NCBI GenBank assembly: GCA_965277055.1
Contig: OZ255703.1
Location: 558,001 to 622,000 of the forward strand
Source of the DNA: CBDCHC01 sp965277055
Lineage (GTDB): Bacteria; Pseudomonadota; Gammaproteobacteria; PS1; Pseudothioglobaceae
Direction: 5' to 3'
Length of the DNA: 64,000 nucleotides
A model generated the notes under the pieces. It saw only the letters and a program-made list of their open reading frames with translations, was not told the origin of the DNA and did not search any database. Shown here in pieces: positions 17,220-27,281 of the stretch. Position 1 is the first letter of the stretch. Each line of letters begins with the position of its first letter. The position numbers were made by a program, and so were the translations under genes.

Positions 17220-19802
17220 TTATTGCAAATTTCGCGGGATACGAATTTTAAACTGTGTACCCTTGCCCACTTGTGAAGAGCATTCAATCTTACCGTTTAA
17301 TAGGTCAATAATTGCTTTAGCGAGTAATAAACCCAGCCCAATTCCTTCTTTGTTTCGTTTTTCAAATGATTCGGTTTGATAAAATTGATCAAAAATGTTG
17401 GGTAATAATTTCTCATCAATACCTTCACCAGTATCATGTATTTCAATATATACATATTTTGCATCTGCAACGGTTAACAAAGATATTTCACCTTCTGAAG
17501 TAAATTTACATGAGTTATCTAATATATTGGTTAGTAATTGACGAAGGCGCTGAACATCACTATACACTAACAAATGCTCCTCATCACCACTGTGTATATG
17601 TCTAAATGCAATGCCTAAGTCTTTTGCACGTTGTGTGTAGAGTTCATTCAGTGCAGCAAACAACTCAAATATATCAGCATTGATTAGGTGTAGCTTCATG
17701 CGACCAGCTTCAATTTGCGCAAGATCTAAAATATCATCAACTACACGCTCCAAGTGTATTGATTTTTCATGGATTAGCTGTACTGTCTTTTGGTGGTCAT
17801 CATCGCTCTCAACATATCGCCTCATGTAGTCAGAAAGTTCAAAAATACTATTTAATGGTGTACGAAGCTCATGAGAAACATACGCAAGAAAGTCATTTTT
17901 GTGGCGATTATGTTCTTCCGCTTGGTATTTTGCACGCTTGATGGACTGAATTGATTTAGCAACCTTATCTGCCATTTCATTAAATTCTTTTGACAAATCA
18001 GACAGTTCGTCCCTGCCTTGAACTTGAAGTCTATAATTATATGTTCCAGATTTAAATCTCTGAATGCCTTGAGATAAAGTAGTCACCCTACGGGTAATAG
18101 CTAATGCAATCATAATAGCAATAATAATTACTATAATTATCATTAATAGCGTTACGATTGTTAAATCAAGAGTAAGTTCTTTGATAGTTCGTTGTATAGT
18201 GCTATTAATGTCACCTGCTTGGTCATAAAATGTTGCTGCGAGCCTATTAATATTTTCGCGGATATTGCGCTCAGATATGAGTGCAGGTGCATGAAAATCT
18301 TGGGTACTTGCATTGACACTGACAAAACCAAATCCCTTATCCAATTCCCCATATTGACCTGTATAGTATGGAATAGTTGATACAGAAGTACGCAGTTGAG
18401 CCCTATCCCAACTAATATAGAATGAGCCAGAGCCCCCATTAGTATTAATGTTATTCCAGTCAGTACAGTACGGAGCAAAATTAAGATAACGACAATCTAA
18501 ACCGAGCTCACCTTTTTTGATTTGTTCCCAAGCAGGTGATTTATCGTATGATTGATTTTGATATGTTTGCTGCAAATTGATAAACTGCTCCATAGGAATA
18601 TCACTTTGTTGCCAATTTGCATACATTTCTTGCTCTAACCATCTGTGAGTCAATTTACCCGTTGTTTTATCATATCCCACTATAAAGTAATGTCTTGGGT
18701 GTGAAATATTCTTGCCTTTATGATCCCAAATCGCCACATAATTCCCATCGGATGCATCTGCAATATCGCTATAGCGCATTTCATTAGGCAAAAGAGTATC
18801 AGAAAATTGCATGACATGGGTATGGTCTAATACCAGTGACACATATCCGATGCGCTTATTGTTTTGTACTACGGGTTTCGCCCAACGAATAATCCCTCTA
18901 AATTTTTTACCATATGGGTTTTCTGCACCAGCATATGCAGAAGACATGGGATTATAACTAATTCCAGCTTTTTGTGCCGTGATTGGGGTGTATGGTCCAA
19001 TAACTCGTGAACCAACATATTCGCCTATCACTTCTGAGACATAAATATCATCATTATCTAAATGCTCTAATTCACTAAAATAATCTTCAGCTGATAAAAA
19101 GGTGTTTTCTGGGTTGCTTACGTCAACTAAACTTTGCGTTAGTAAATTACTATTGGTGACTTTAAGTTGTTCCTTACCAGATAAATCAATAAATGAAATA
19201 CTTAAATATAGAGGTTTCTCTCTACCAATAAAAGCATAGGGCCTATGATAATGAAATTGCCCAGTAATACTTTCATCAGTAGCTAAAACATCATTATGAT
19301 GAATGTGGTTATGATGCATTTCCTTATTACTGTGATATACATCCACCGCATACGGTGACTCCCATTTGGTTTTATCCTTACTGAGTACCCAGTCTGGATG
19401 TTCTATAACTTCTTTAGTATTATGTGTAATAAAGGACTGATATACTTCTTTATCAACTGGTAATACACTAGCGATGCGAATATCATTATCTCGCTCATAT
19501 AAAAATTTTGCAATATTATCAGCTAATTCGGTAGAAATACGCTCTTGATTTTCAATAGATTTATAATCTAACGCCTCAACTGAATCAGTAATTGCAATAG
19601 AAGCGATATAATTAATATTTTCTTGGGCGGTTTCACCCATTATGCTTGTATATTCACCCAATTTAGTATTCAGTGGCTGAATATAACTGACTATTAGCCA
19701 CACCATAACCAAGAGCGGTAGTACTTTAATAACAATGAATATTGATATAAGTTTGGTTTTTATGCTACAAATAGCAAAAAAATCCCTAATTTTTTGTAAC
19801 AT
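17220..19802 (-). CDS. Membrane sensor histidine kinase with large periplasmic domain
   Basis: 860 residues. A membrane helix near residues 14-36, a roughly 500-residue periplasmic region of unknown ligand, a second helix near 550-575, a HAMP domain (about 575-628), HisKA with the phospho-acceptor His in YVSHELRTPLNS (about 645), and an HATPase with NILDNSCKF, HDTGEGID and GIGLGLLLAKA. No receiver or output domain and no adjacent response regulator gene, so its partner is elsewhere. The periplasmic part contains a His-rich stretch (MHHNHIHHND) that could bind metal; that is inference. Terminators flank it, suggesting a single-gene transcript. Confidence 0.9.
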   Translation of the reverse strand: MLQKIRDFFAICSIKTKLISIFIVIKVLPLLVMVWLIVSYIQPLNTKLGEYTSIMGETAQENINYIASIAITDSVEALDYKSIENQERISTELADNIAKFLYERDNDIRIASVLPVDKEVYQSFITHNTKEVIEHPDWVLSKDKTKWESPYAVDVYHSNKEMHHNHIHHNDVLATDESITGQFHYHRPYAFIGREKPLYLSISFIDLSGKEQLKVTNSNLLTQSLVDVSNPENTFLSAEDYFSELEHLDNDDIYVSEVIGEYVGSRVIGPYTPITAQKAGISYNPMSSAYAGAENPYGKKFRGIIRWAKPVVQNNKRIGYVSLVLDHTHVMQFSDTLLPNEMRYSDIADASDGNYVAIWDHKGKNISHPRHYFIVGYDKTTGKLTHRWLEQEMYANWQQSDIPMEQFINLQQTYQNQSYDKSPAWEQIKKGELGLDCRYLNFAPYCTDWNNINTNGGSGSFYISWDRAQLRTSVSTIPYYTGQYGELDKGFGFVSVNASTQDFHAPALISERNIRENINRLAATFYDQAGDINSTIQRTIKELTLDLTIVTLLMIIIVIIIAIMIALAITRRVTTLSQGIQRFKSGTYNYRLQVQGRDELSDLSKEFNEMADKVAKSIQSIKRAKYQAEEHNRHKNDFLAYVSHELRTPLNSIFELSDYMRRYVESDDDHQKTVQLIHEKSIHLERVVDDILDLAQIEAGRMKLHLINADIFELFAALNELYTQRAKDLGIAFRHIHSGDEEHLLVYSDVQRLRQLLTNILDNSCKFTSEGEISLLTVADAKYVYIEIHDTGEGIDEKLLPNIFDQFYQTESFEKRNKEGIGLGLLLAKAIIDLLNGKIECSSQVGKGTQFKIRIPRNLQ

Positions 19803-19847
19803 AGGTAATGTGGCTCCTATAATACTTTTGATTTTAATCTAGGCTAG

Positions 19848-19880
19848 CCAAAAAAAATACGCTACATGGCGTATTTTTTT
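19848..19880 (-). terminator. Terminator after the cbb3 oxidase operon
   Basis: AAAAAATACGC, loop TACATG and GCGTATTTTTTT form a perfect inverted repeat with T runs on both strands. It lies between the end of ccoP and the start of the sensor kinase gene. Confidence 0.8.
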
Positions 19881-19917
19881 AAAAAGTATATAAAATGATA
19901 CTTAGGTAAGTTATTGA

Positions 19918-20796
19918 TTATTCACCACCACCTAACTGGTGTACATATATTGCAATTTTCTTCAGTTCATTTGCATCTACTACCGAAGAATCAGCAAATG
20001 CTGGCATCACTGCATTTTGTGATTTTGGATGTGCTTGGTTTACTCCATAACGAATTACTGTTTTCACCATTTCTTTTTGATTTTCTGGCGTATCTGCTTT
20101 AAACCTATAAATACTATCAGATAGATTAGCAGAGCCCAATGCTTTCATCCCTTTCATATTTGGCATATGGCAACCCACACAGCCTTTAGACATATAAAGA
20201 GCCAGACCACGTTTATCCTCTCCATTACTGATTACGTAGTCTGCAAGTAAGTCAATTTCTGCTTCGGTGGAGTTTTTACCATAGGCAGGCATATTAGCCT
20301 TACGCCCATTAAGTAACGTCGTATGAATATCACCAATAGTTCCGCCATACAGCCAATCATCATCTACTAGTACAGGGAAGCCAATATTACCTCGCCCTTC
20401 GTTACCATGGCACGCTGCACAGTTATCACCAAATAAGGTCTTTGCAGTTTTCACCGCATAGGTGGTAAGTTCTTTATCTGCTAAAATTTCTGCAGGTGTT
20501 TTTGCTGCAATTAATGCTTCTTGCTCTTTAAAACGAGTTTCTCTATATGTAGTCAGTTCTGTTTGCGCATCTTTGAGTTCTGCAATTGCAGTCCAGCCTG
20601 CAACACCTTTAGTATGGTCACCAAACCAAGGAATAGTTGGATAATAAATAGCATATGCAACTACAATAAACGCACTCGCATAGAAGGCAATCATGTACCA
20701 TCTTGGCGGACGATTATTTAGCTCACGAATATCTTGCTCTTCATCCCAGATGTGTCCGGTATTATTTTCATTTGGATATGGATTATGTTCACTCAT
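19918..20796 (-). CDS. ccoP: cbb3-type cytochrome c oxidase diheme subunit CcoP
   Basis: 292 residues. N-terminal membrane anchor (about 33-52) followed by two class I c-type heme domains with CAACHGNEG and CVGCHMPN. Brings electrons from soluble cytochrome c to CcoO and CcoN. Ends in the operon ccoN-ccoO-ccoQ-ccoP, 21 bases after ccoQ. Confidence 0.96.
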   Translation of the reverse strand: MSEHNPYPNENNTGHIWDEEQDIRELNNRPPRWYMIAFYASAFIVVAYAIYYPTIPWFGDHTKGVAGWTAIAELKDAQTELTTYRETRFKEQEALIAAKTPAEILADKELTTYAVKTAKTLFGDNCAACHGNEGRGNIGFPVLVDDDWLYGGTIGDIHTTLLNGRKANMPAYGKNSTEAEIDLLADYVISNGEDKRGLALYMSKGCVGCHMPNMKGMKALGSANLSDSIYRFKADTPENQKEMVKTVIRYGVNQAHPKSQNAVMPAFADSSVVDANELKKIAIYVHQLGGGE

Positions 20797-20817
20797 ACTC
20801 TCTCCTGCACAGTATCC

Positions 20818-20970
20818 CTATTTGGGAGTGTCATCCTCTTTAAAAAGGATGTGTTTACTTGCTTCAAATTTACTTTTATTTTTTGGGCTAAAGGCATATA
20901 TATATGCACCCACCATTAATATAGCTATGACTATCGCCAATATTGCACCAATGTAATCATTTAATGTCAT
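20818..20970 (-). CDS. ccoQ: Small cbb3 oxidase subunit CcoQ
   Basis: A 50-residue protein starting MTLNDYIGAILAIVIAIL, with one membrane helix (about 7-27) followed by FSPKNKSKFEASK, the typical charged CcoQ tail. It stabilises the cbb3 complex. Placed between ccoO (ends 20988) and ccoP (starts 20796), as in other proteobacteria. Confidence 0.88.
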   Translation of the reverse strand: MTLNDYIGAILAIVIAILMVGAYIYAFSPKNKSKFEASKHILFKEDDTPK

Positions 20971-20987
20971 AACAATTTGTAATGCTC

Positions 20988-21719
20988 CTACTTACGATAT
21001 TCCACACCTTCTTCAAATTTCACCATAGTACCAAGCACTTGTAAGTAGTCAATCAAAGCATCCATTTCTGTTTTTCCTTCAACTGCGGTAAACACACTCG
21101 CTATATCAGCTTCTGTATAGGGTACGCCCACTTTAGTAAGTCCAGACATATGACGCTGAAGTTTATAGGGGTCAATTGATTCTTTTTGTAAAAATCCATA
21201 TCCTGGCATTACTGACTCCGGAACAAGGGCTTGTGGTCTAATTAAGTGCAAACGATGCCATTCATCAGAATATTTACCACCTACACGTGCTAAGTCAGGG
21301 CCAGTACGCTTAGAGCCCCATTGGAATGGGTGATCGTATTTGGATTCTACTGCGAGGGAAAAATGACCATAACGCTCTACTTCATCACGAAATGGGCGAA
21401 TCATTTGTGAATGACATAAGTAACATCCTTCACGTTGATAAATATCACGACCAACAAGTTCAAGTGGTGTATATGGACGCACACCATCACCTGGTTTATG
21501 CTCCTCTAACGACTGCCCCTGGGTGCGTTGCCATAAAATATCTGGATATTTTTTAGTACCATCTGCATTGAGCATTCTATCTTCAGATACGCTATTATTA
21601 GTAAATAATGGCACAATTTCTACAATGCCCGCAAGCGATACTGCTAATGCCAAGCCCAAATACAAAGCAAAAATATTTTTTTCTACAAATGTTTGAATAC
21701 CTCTGTTATTGTCTGCCAT
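20988..21719 (-). CDS. ccoO: cbb3-type cytochrome c oxidase monoheme subunit CcoO
   Basis: 243 residues with an N-terminal membrane anchor and a single c-type heme motif CYLCHSQ in GRDIYQREGCYLCHSQMIRP, diagnostic of CcoO/FixO. The axial Met is probably in ESVMPGYGFL. Starts 10 bases after ccoN. Confidence 0.97.
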   Translation of the reverse strand: MADNNRGIQTFVEKNIFALYLGLALAVSLAGIVEIVPLFTNNSVSEDRMLNADGTKKYPDILWQRTQGQSLEEHKPGDGVRPYTPLELVGRDIYQREGCYLCHSQMIRPFRDEVERYGHFSLAVESKYDHPFQWGSKRTGPDLARVGGKYSDEWHRLHLIRPQALVPESVMPGYGFLQKESIDPYKLQRHMSGLTKVGVPYTEADIASVFTAVEGKTEMDALIDYLQVLGTMVKFEEGVEYRK

Positions 21720-21729
21720 AAGATCTTCT

Positions 21730-23157
21730 TTACGCCTGAGCGGTACGTATTAGAGATGCAGATTCTTGTTTTTTCGCATTTCTAATGGTAATAATAATAT
21801 TTGTGAGCATGATGATCACCCCAGTTACTACCAACATACCACCTATAGTGCGCATTACATAGTACGGATGCACCGCAGCTACTGACTCACTGAAAGTATA
21901 TGCAAGTTGGCCGTATTCATCATAAGCTCTCCACATAAGACCCTGCATAATACCTGATACCCACATGGCAACAATATATGTGACCGCACCTAGAGTATGT
22001 AGCCAAAAATGAAGCCCTAATAATGTTTGGTTGAGACGCACACCAAAAATACGCTCAATCATATGATACAAAGACCCCGCTGCTACCATTAAGTTCCAAC
22101 CTAATGCACCAGAATGTACGTGACCAATAGTCCAATCCGTATAGTGTGAAAGTGCATTTACAGTTTTAGAAGCCATTACCGGACCTTCAAAGGTACTCAT
22201 CGCATAGAATGCAATAGAAATAATTAAGAACCGCAGAATATAATCATCACGTAGTCTATCCCAAGCACCTGAGAGAGTTAAGATACCGTTGATTGCTCCG
22301 CCCCATGACGGAATAATCATCGCAAGTGAAATAGCTGCTCCTAATGAGCCTGCCCAGTCTGGTAACGCAGTATATTGCAAATGGTGAGCACCAAGCCATA
22401 CATAGCCAAACATTAATGCCCAAAAGTGAATCACTGAAAGACGATACGAATAAATCGGACGCTGTGCTTGTTTTGGAACGAAATAATACATCATGCCCAA
22501 AAATCCAGCAGTTAAGAAAAAGCCCACCGCATTATGACCCCACCACCACTGAATCATTGCATCTTGCACACCTGAGAAGATAGAATATGACTTAAACCAA
22601 CCTACTGGTACCGAGAGATTATTTACCACATGAAGATAAGTTACCATCACCATCATACCTAAGAAGAACCAGTTAGCTACATATACATGAGGTACTAACT
22701 TTCTATCACGAATATGAATAGTCATCACAAAGTTATAAAGATATGATGCCCATGAAATGGTAATCAAAATATCAATCGGCCATTCAAGCTCTGCATATTC
22801 TTTAGATTGGGTCAGACCCATTGGCAATGTGATAATTGCCCCGAGAATAACTAAGTTCCAACTCCAAAAAGTGAACCACGCCATTTTGTTAGACCAAAGT
22901 TTAGTTTGGTTGGTGCGCTGTACAATATAAAACGCAGCTGCCATCAATGCAGAACCACCAAAGGCAAAAATTACTAAGTTGGTATGAAGAGGGCGTAAGC
23001 GTCCAAATGACATTTCGGCAATATCCATATTCAGCCATGGCCATGCTAACTCAGAAGCAATATATACGCCCACTAACGTACCTATTGCTAGGTATACCAC
23101 AGACATTACACTAAACCATTGTACTACTTTAAAGTCATATTTTTCATTTAAGGTCAT
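21730..23157 (-). CDS. ccoN: cbb3-type cytochrome c oxidase catalytic subunit CcoN
   Basis: 475 residues, about 12 membrane helices. Heme-copper oxidase subunit I with low-spin heme ligand in RPLHTNLVIF, CuB ligands in WWWGHNAVGF and YVWLGAHHLQY, and the distal heme ligands in WTIGHVHSGALGW. High-affinity oxygen reduction for low-oxygen respiration. First gene of ccoNOQP. I looked for an FNR box (TTGAT-N4-ATCAA) in the 93 bases upstream and found no convincing match. Confidence 0.97.
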   Translation of the reverse strand: MTLNEKYDFKVVQWFSVMSVVYLAIGTLVGVYIASELAWPWLNMDIAEMSFGRLRPLHTNLVIFAFGGSALMAAAFYIVQRTNQTKLWSNKMAWFTFWSWNLVILGAIITLPMGLTQSKEYAELEWPIDILITISWASYLYNFVMTIHIRDRKLVPHVYVANWFFLGMMVMVTYLHVVNNLSVPVGWFKSYSIFSGVQDAMIQWWWGHNAVGFFLTAGFLGMMYYFVPKQAQRPIYSYRLSVIHFWALMFGYVWLGAHHLQYTALPDWAGSLGAAISLAMIIPSWGGAINGILTLSGAWDRLRDDYILRFLIISIAFYAMSTFEGPVMASKTVNALSHYTDWTIGHVHSGALGWNLMVAAGSLYHMIERIFGVRLNQTLLGLHFWLHTLGAVTYIVAMWVSGIMQGLMWRAYDEYGQLAYTFSESVAAVHPYYVMRTIGGMLVVTGVIIMLTNIIITIRNAKKQESASLIRTAQA

Positions 23158-23250
23158 ACTTCTTTCCTTATTTCTATATAAACTTTTTGTTGACTTATTT
23201 TAATAACAACGTAACTTCTATCACCGTATTTTTTATGTGCTTAGCCTTAC

Positions 23251-25197
23251 TTAATAAAACAAGGTTATCATTGGTACCAAGACCAAAATAAAAAGCAGGG
23301 TCATAATTCCACCAGCACGCATATAGTCTGCTACTCTATAGCCGCCCGGACCCATAATCAGAGCATTCACCTGATGCGTAGGAATTAAGAATGAGTTAGA
23401 TGTCGCAAGTGCTACAAGTAGCGCATATACTGCAGGGTTTTCCCCTACTTGCACCGCAATACTCACCGCAATCGGTACTAATAAAATAGTCGCACCAATA
23501 TTAGACATCACTAGGGTAAATCCAGTTGCTAACACTACAATACTTGCCAAAATCACCCAAGAAGGCATACCACCTACTACTTTTACTGTTTCTATGGCAA
23601 TCCATCGGGCAGTGCCCGAGTCGCCAACAACCATACCTAACGGAATCAAACTCGCTAAGAGAAATACTGTTTTCCACGAAACACTTCTATATGCCTCTTC
23701 AATATTCAAAACCCCAGATAAAATCATACCAATTGCACCTGTAAGAAGTGCAATAGATAAACGAACATCGGTAAATAAAATAAGAACTAATGCAGTCAAG
23801 AAAAATAATCCTGCCCATTTGAGTTTACTAGGGCGCACTTCTTCTTTACGAGGGTAGTCTGCAGTTACAATTAAGAAGTTTTTATTCTTTTGCAATCTAT
23901 CTAAATATTCCCACTTGGTATGCACAATAATCGTATCCCCAGCTTGTAATGCAATATCTCTTACGCCCTCACCTTCTTTGGTGGTTTCGCCATTACGATG
24001 AAGTGCAACCATGGCAATCCCATAAGTCTTACGCATCCATACATCACGGGCACTGTTACCAATAAGTGAAGAATTTGGTGGAATCACAATTTCCGCCATC
24101 CCGCTTTCATTAGTCGCAAGTAGGCTTGAGAATTTGGAAATAGAAGTAGAAAGTTCTAACTTGAACCCACTAACAAAACGATCAAGGTTAGATTTATCAG
24201 CAAGCACCGCTAAGGTAGAGCCACCTTCAATAGTAGTATCACGTGATACAGAATTTGGCCCAATTAAGTCATCACCATTAGGCAGGTGTATCGCAACAAT
24301 ACGAATACTACCCACGGTTTCTAAGTCATCTAGACGCATACCCACAATTACAGAATCCTTAGGAATAATTACCTCAAACAGGTCATAATGAATATCGTAA
24401 ATACTTTGAAAGTACTCAATAGTTGATTCTTTGCTATCAGTTTTATCTTTATTAGCAGGAAGCACAAAACGACCAGCAATAACAAAATACGCAATACCTA
24501 CAACTACCAGCACCAAACCAATTGGTGTGACTGAAAATAAACTCCATGCTTGCATTGGCTCTACGCCTGCTGGTAATGCATTATTTTGCGTGAGCATCAA
24601 GTCATTTAATAAAATCAGTGGCGATGAGCCCACCATAGTTACTGTACCACCTAATATTGCAGTAAAGCCCATAGGCATCAGAAGGCGAGACATCGGAAGT
24701 CCACTACGCGAAGAAATACGGCTAACTACTGGTAAGAACAATGCCGCTGCCCCTACGTTTTGCATAAAGGAAGAGATTAAACCAACAGTGGCTGAGATAA
24801 TAGGAATGATGCGCGACTCGCTTTTGCCACCGACACTTAAGATAAATCCTGCCACTTTGGCCATCAGTCCAGTTTTATCAAGTCCTGCCCCGATAATCAT
24901 AACTGCAATAATCGAAATCACTGCATTAGAAGCAAATCCATCAAATAATAAGCGTTCATCAACCAACCCCTTATCAAGTCCCATTAAAGTATAAAGTTCT
25001 GGCAAAGAGGTGAGTCCTAAAATAACCATAATGGTAATTGCTGCCTCATCCACACCAATCACCTCAAAGGCAAAAAAGTAAATAGTAAGTAACAATATTG
25101 CCAATGTCCAAGCAATTACCGTAGTGGGTGCGAGGCTCACTGCCCAAGCAGCAAATACAAAAAATACAATATTGATTATGAGTTTTTTAACTGACAT
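23251..25197 (-). CDS. SLC13/DASS-type permease with two RCK_C (TrkA-C) domains
   Basis: 648 residues. Two blocks of membrane helices flank a cytoplasmic region (about 215-420) containing two TrkA-C/RCK_C-like domains, seen as VIIPKDSVIVGMRLDDLETV and VIPPNSSLIGNSARDVWMR. C-terminal NSFLIPTHQVNALIMGPGGY matches the second substrate motif of the divalent anion/sodium symporter family. Similar proteins are often labelled sulfate or potassium-linked transporters; the substrate cannot be assigned. Single gene, transcribed away from the lipoprotein operon at 25381. Confidence 0.85.
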   Translation of the reverse strand: MSVKKLIINIVFFVFAAWAVSLAPTTVIAWTLAILLLTIYFFAFEVIGVDEAAITIMVILGLTSLPELYTLMGLDKGLVDERLLFDGFASNAVISIIAVMIIGAGLDKTGLMAKVAGFILSVGGKSESRIIPIISATVGLISSFMQNVGAAALFLPVVSRISSRSGLPMSRLLMPMGFTAILGGTVTMVGSSPLILLNDLMLTQNNALPAGVEPMQAWSLFSVTPIGLVLVVVGIAYFVIAGRFVLPANKDKTDSKESTIEYFQSIYDIHYDLFEVIIPKDSVIVGMRLDDLETVGSIRIVAIHLPNGDDLIGPNSVSRDTTIEGGSTLAVLADKSNLDRFVSGFKLELSTSISKFSSLLATNESGMAEIVIPPNSSLIGNSARDVWMRKTYGIAMVALHRNGETTKEGEGVRDIALQAGDTIIVHTKWEYLDRLQKNKNFLIVTADYPRKEEVRPSKLKWAGLFFLTALVLILFTDVRLSIALLTGAIGMILSGVLNIEEAYRSVSWKTVFLLASLIPLGMVVGDSGTARWIAIETVKVVGGMPSWVILASIVVLATGFTLVMSNIGATILLVPIAVSIAVQVGENPAVYALLVALATSNSFLIPTHQVNALIMGPGGYRVADYMRAGGIMTLLFILVLVPMITLFY

Positions 25198-25380
25198 ACC
25201 ACAGGATAAGTGAATTAGGAGCTATTAATATTAGTAAATACTTATATTAATACCAAATTAAGCATAAAATTATACCATACTTTTAGTAGTACGACTAATG
25301 ATGTAATAATGTACAAAAAAAACTCCATATGACATTTTATAAATGTATAATAGTGCCTATTTATTTTTATACATTATGTT

Positions 25381-26547
25381 ATGAAACTAGTAGCAACTCT
25401 ATCGGCTGCGTTATTGCTAAGTTCTTGTTCTAACGGTATTTTTAAGTATATTCAAGAAAGTACTAATGAGTCAGTGGTAACTGCACAAACAGCAGAACCA
25501 GGTGCACAAGAAGAATCAGCACCAGAAGTCTCGTATCCTTCTTACGAATACATTAGAGAAAATGGTGTAAGTGGCTTTGACCAATACTTCAATAACCCAG
25601 ATGTAAAAGAGCAATACTATAACGAAGCACTTACTCTGATTGAACAAGGTCAACGTGATAAAGGGATAAATATCCTCCAAGCACTAGCAAATAACTTCCC
25701 AGATTACAAACAAGTACAATCATTACTTGATATTTTAGAAGCTCCGTTTAGTACTTCTGCGATTGTAGTTGAGAGACATATTCAAAACTACTTACGTGCT
25801 CCAAGTTTAATACCTGCGTTTGACATTCAAAAACCACCAGTACCAAAATTACCTGAGAAACCAATAATGACTCGTGGTGAGTTTGAGACTTCTGTTTCAT
25901 TTAAACAACGAGTCAACCAAGCACAAAAGAAATATGCTAATGATGCTGAAGCGATTATCAACGAATACAAGCGCAATGTAAATGTTTATAACCAAGCAGT
26001 AAGAGATTATAATAAACAAATAGTGTGGGAAAAACGCTCACGTTTAGAAAAAGTACCATCGATGCGTAAACGTTATATGGATATTGCCTTAAGTGAAGCA
26101 TTAGGCAACCCAACTATTTCCGATTTAAATTATATTGCTGATAAAAAACAATTTATCGCTACTCTTAAATCAAGTAATAATAATCTCACTACTCAAGTAA
26201 AAATTGATGTTCCTTTAGGTGACGCTAAAACATTTAAGGAAAACTATCAAAAAGTGAAGCCATTAATTAAGATTGATATTCTTGGTGATAAAATTATCTT
26301 CTCTAAGTTAGATTTTGCATATAATAATACTATCTATACAGGTAGTTTGCTTGACCGCGAAATCCTAGAGAAATTTGATATTGTTAAAGTACAAGATACT
26401 GATGTAGAAGCAGTAGTAGAAAGTACAGAAAGAGAGGCACTTGTTTTAGAAACCATTGAATTCTACCCTGAAGAAATTGTGTTTGAAAGTGTAATTGATA
26501 TTAACGATGTCTTACTAGATAAAGAATTTACATTTACTAACGATTAA
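25381..26547 (+). CDS. Lipoprotein of unknown function
   Basis: 388 residues. Signal peptide with lipobox LSSC (Cys16), so lipid-anchored. Residues about 55-125 look like one or two TPR-like helices (EQYYNEALTLIEQGQRDKG). A charged coiled segment (about 165-235) and a beta-rich C-terminal part follow, with no family I recognise. It is the first gene of a cluster with the FGE-fold protein at 26557, 9 bases downstream, so the two secreted products may work together. Confidence 0.7.
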   Translation: MKLVATLSAALLLSSCSNGIFKYIQESTNESVVTAQTAEPGAQEESAPEVSYPSYEYIRENGVSGFDQYFNNPDVKEQYYNEALTLIEQGQRDKGINILQALANNFPDYKQVQSLLDILEAPFSTSAIVVERHIQNYLRAPSLIPAFDIQKPPVPKLPEKPIMTRGEFETSVSFKQRVNQAQKKYANDAEAIINEYKRNVNVYNQAVRDYNKQIVWEKRSRLEKVPSMRKRYMDIALSEALGNPTISDLNYIADKKQFIATLKSSNNNLTTQVKIDVPLGDAKTFKENYQKVKPLIKIDILGDKIIFSKLDFAYNNTIYTGSLLDREILEKFDIVKVQDTDVEAVVESTEREALVLETIEFYPEEIVFESVIDINDVLLDKEFTFTND

Positions 26548-26556
26548 TAATTACTC

Positions 26557-27270
26557 ATGCTTAGACTTCTCCTTCTTTTTTGCATTAGCACACCATTATT
26601 AGCCGAATCTATTTCTATTAGTTGGGGGGATAATAGTGAGTCAAGACCAATGTTCTTTGTTAAAGACGGCTTAATTCCCGAGCCTGTTAAAAATTCTGGG
26701 GTGCAAAAACAAGTTCCGCAATACAAAACTACTACAGGAACACAAAAAAATATTGCGCAGTACGCAACTATTTATGCTGGTTGTATTAGCGATACTGAAT
26801 GTTTGGACGACTTTAAAATTAGTAGAGTAGAAGTTACTAATAAAGATTTTCGTAGATATAAAAAATCTCACAATAGCGGTACAAACCGTAATGCGGATAA
26901 CCAACCTGTAGTAAATGTTACACTTGAAGAAGTAACAGGATATATTGAATGGTTAAATACTTACGATAAGAGAACATATAGCCTCCCAAGTGCAGCACAG
27001 TGGCTCTATATTGCCAATGCTTCTGAAAATGCAATGAGTTGCTCTCACGCTAACTTATTAGATTGTAACATCAATACAAGTAATAATGTAGCATCATATC
27101 AACCCAATGACTGGGGGTTATATGATTTCTATGGTAATGTTGCTGAGCTCGTTAACGAAGGTGCAGTAGTTGTGGCACGCGGTGGTTCATTTTTAGATCA
27201 AGACGTAAGCAAAACAGAAGTTACTCCTACTGCTAAAAATATCGGATTTAGATTAGTTATTAATAACTAA
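26557..27270 (+). CDS. Secreted FGE-sulfatase (SUMF1) domain protein
   Basis: 237 residues with signal peptide MLRLLLLFCISTPLLA. Residues about 85-237 form a short formylglycine-generating-enzyme fold: VEVTNKDFRRY, QPVVNVTLEEVTGYIEWLN, YSLPSAAQWLYIANA, NDWGLYDFYGNVAELV and the end ARGGSF...IGFRLV. The two active-site cysteines of true formylglycine-generating enzymes are not evident, so it is more likely a binding or structural member. The same C-type-lectin fold is a frequent DGR target, but the end of this gene does not match the template repeat at 40265. Confidence 0.8.
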   Translation: MLRLLLLFCISTPLLAESISISWGDNSESRPMFFVKDGLIPEPVKNSGVQKQVPQYKTTTGTQKNIAQYATIYAGCISDTECLDDFKISRVEVTNKDFRRYKKSHNSGTNRNADNQPVVNVTLEEVTGYIEWLNTYDKRTYSLPSAAQWLYIANASENAMSCSHANLLDCNINTSNNVASYQPNDWGLYDFYGNVAELVNEGAVVVARGGSFLDQDVSKTEVTPTAKNIGFRLVINN

Positions 27271-27281
27271 TCTAGCCATTA

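Noticed and set aside
23158..23250. FNR/ANR box upstream of ccoN
   Set aside because: No match close to TTGAT-N4-ATCAA on reading both strands.
24134..24994. Plus-strand open frames opposite the SLC13-type permease
   Set aside because: Antisense shadows without domain features; the minus-strand frame encodes a full recognisable transporter.
27190..27270. Possible third DGR variable repeat at the end of the FGE-fold gene
   Set aside because: The 3' end (GGATTTAGATTAGTTATT) has no nucleotide match to the TR beyond the shared protein fold.
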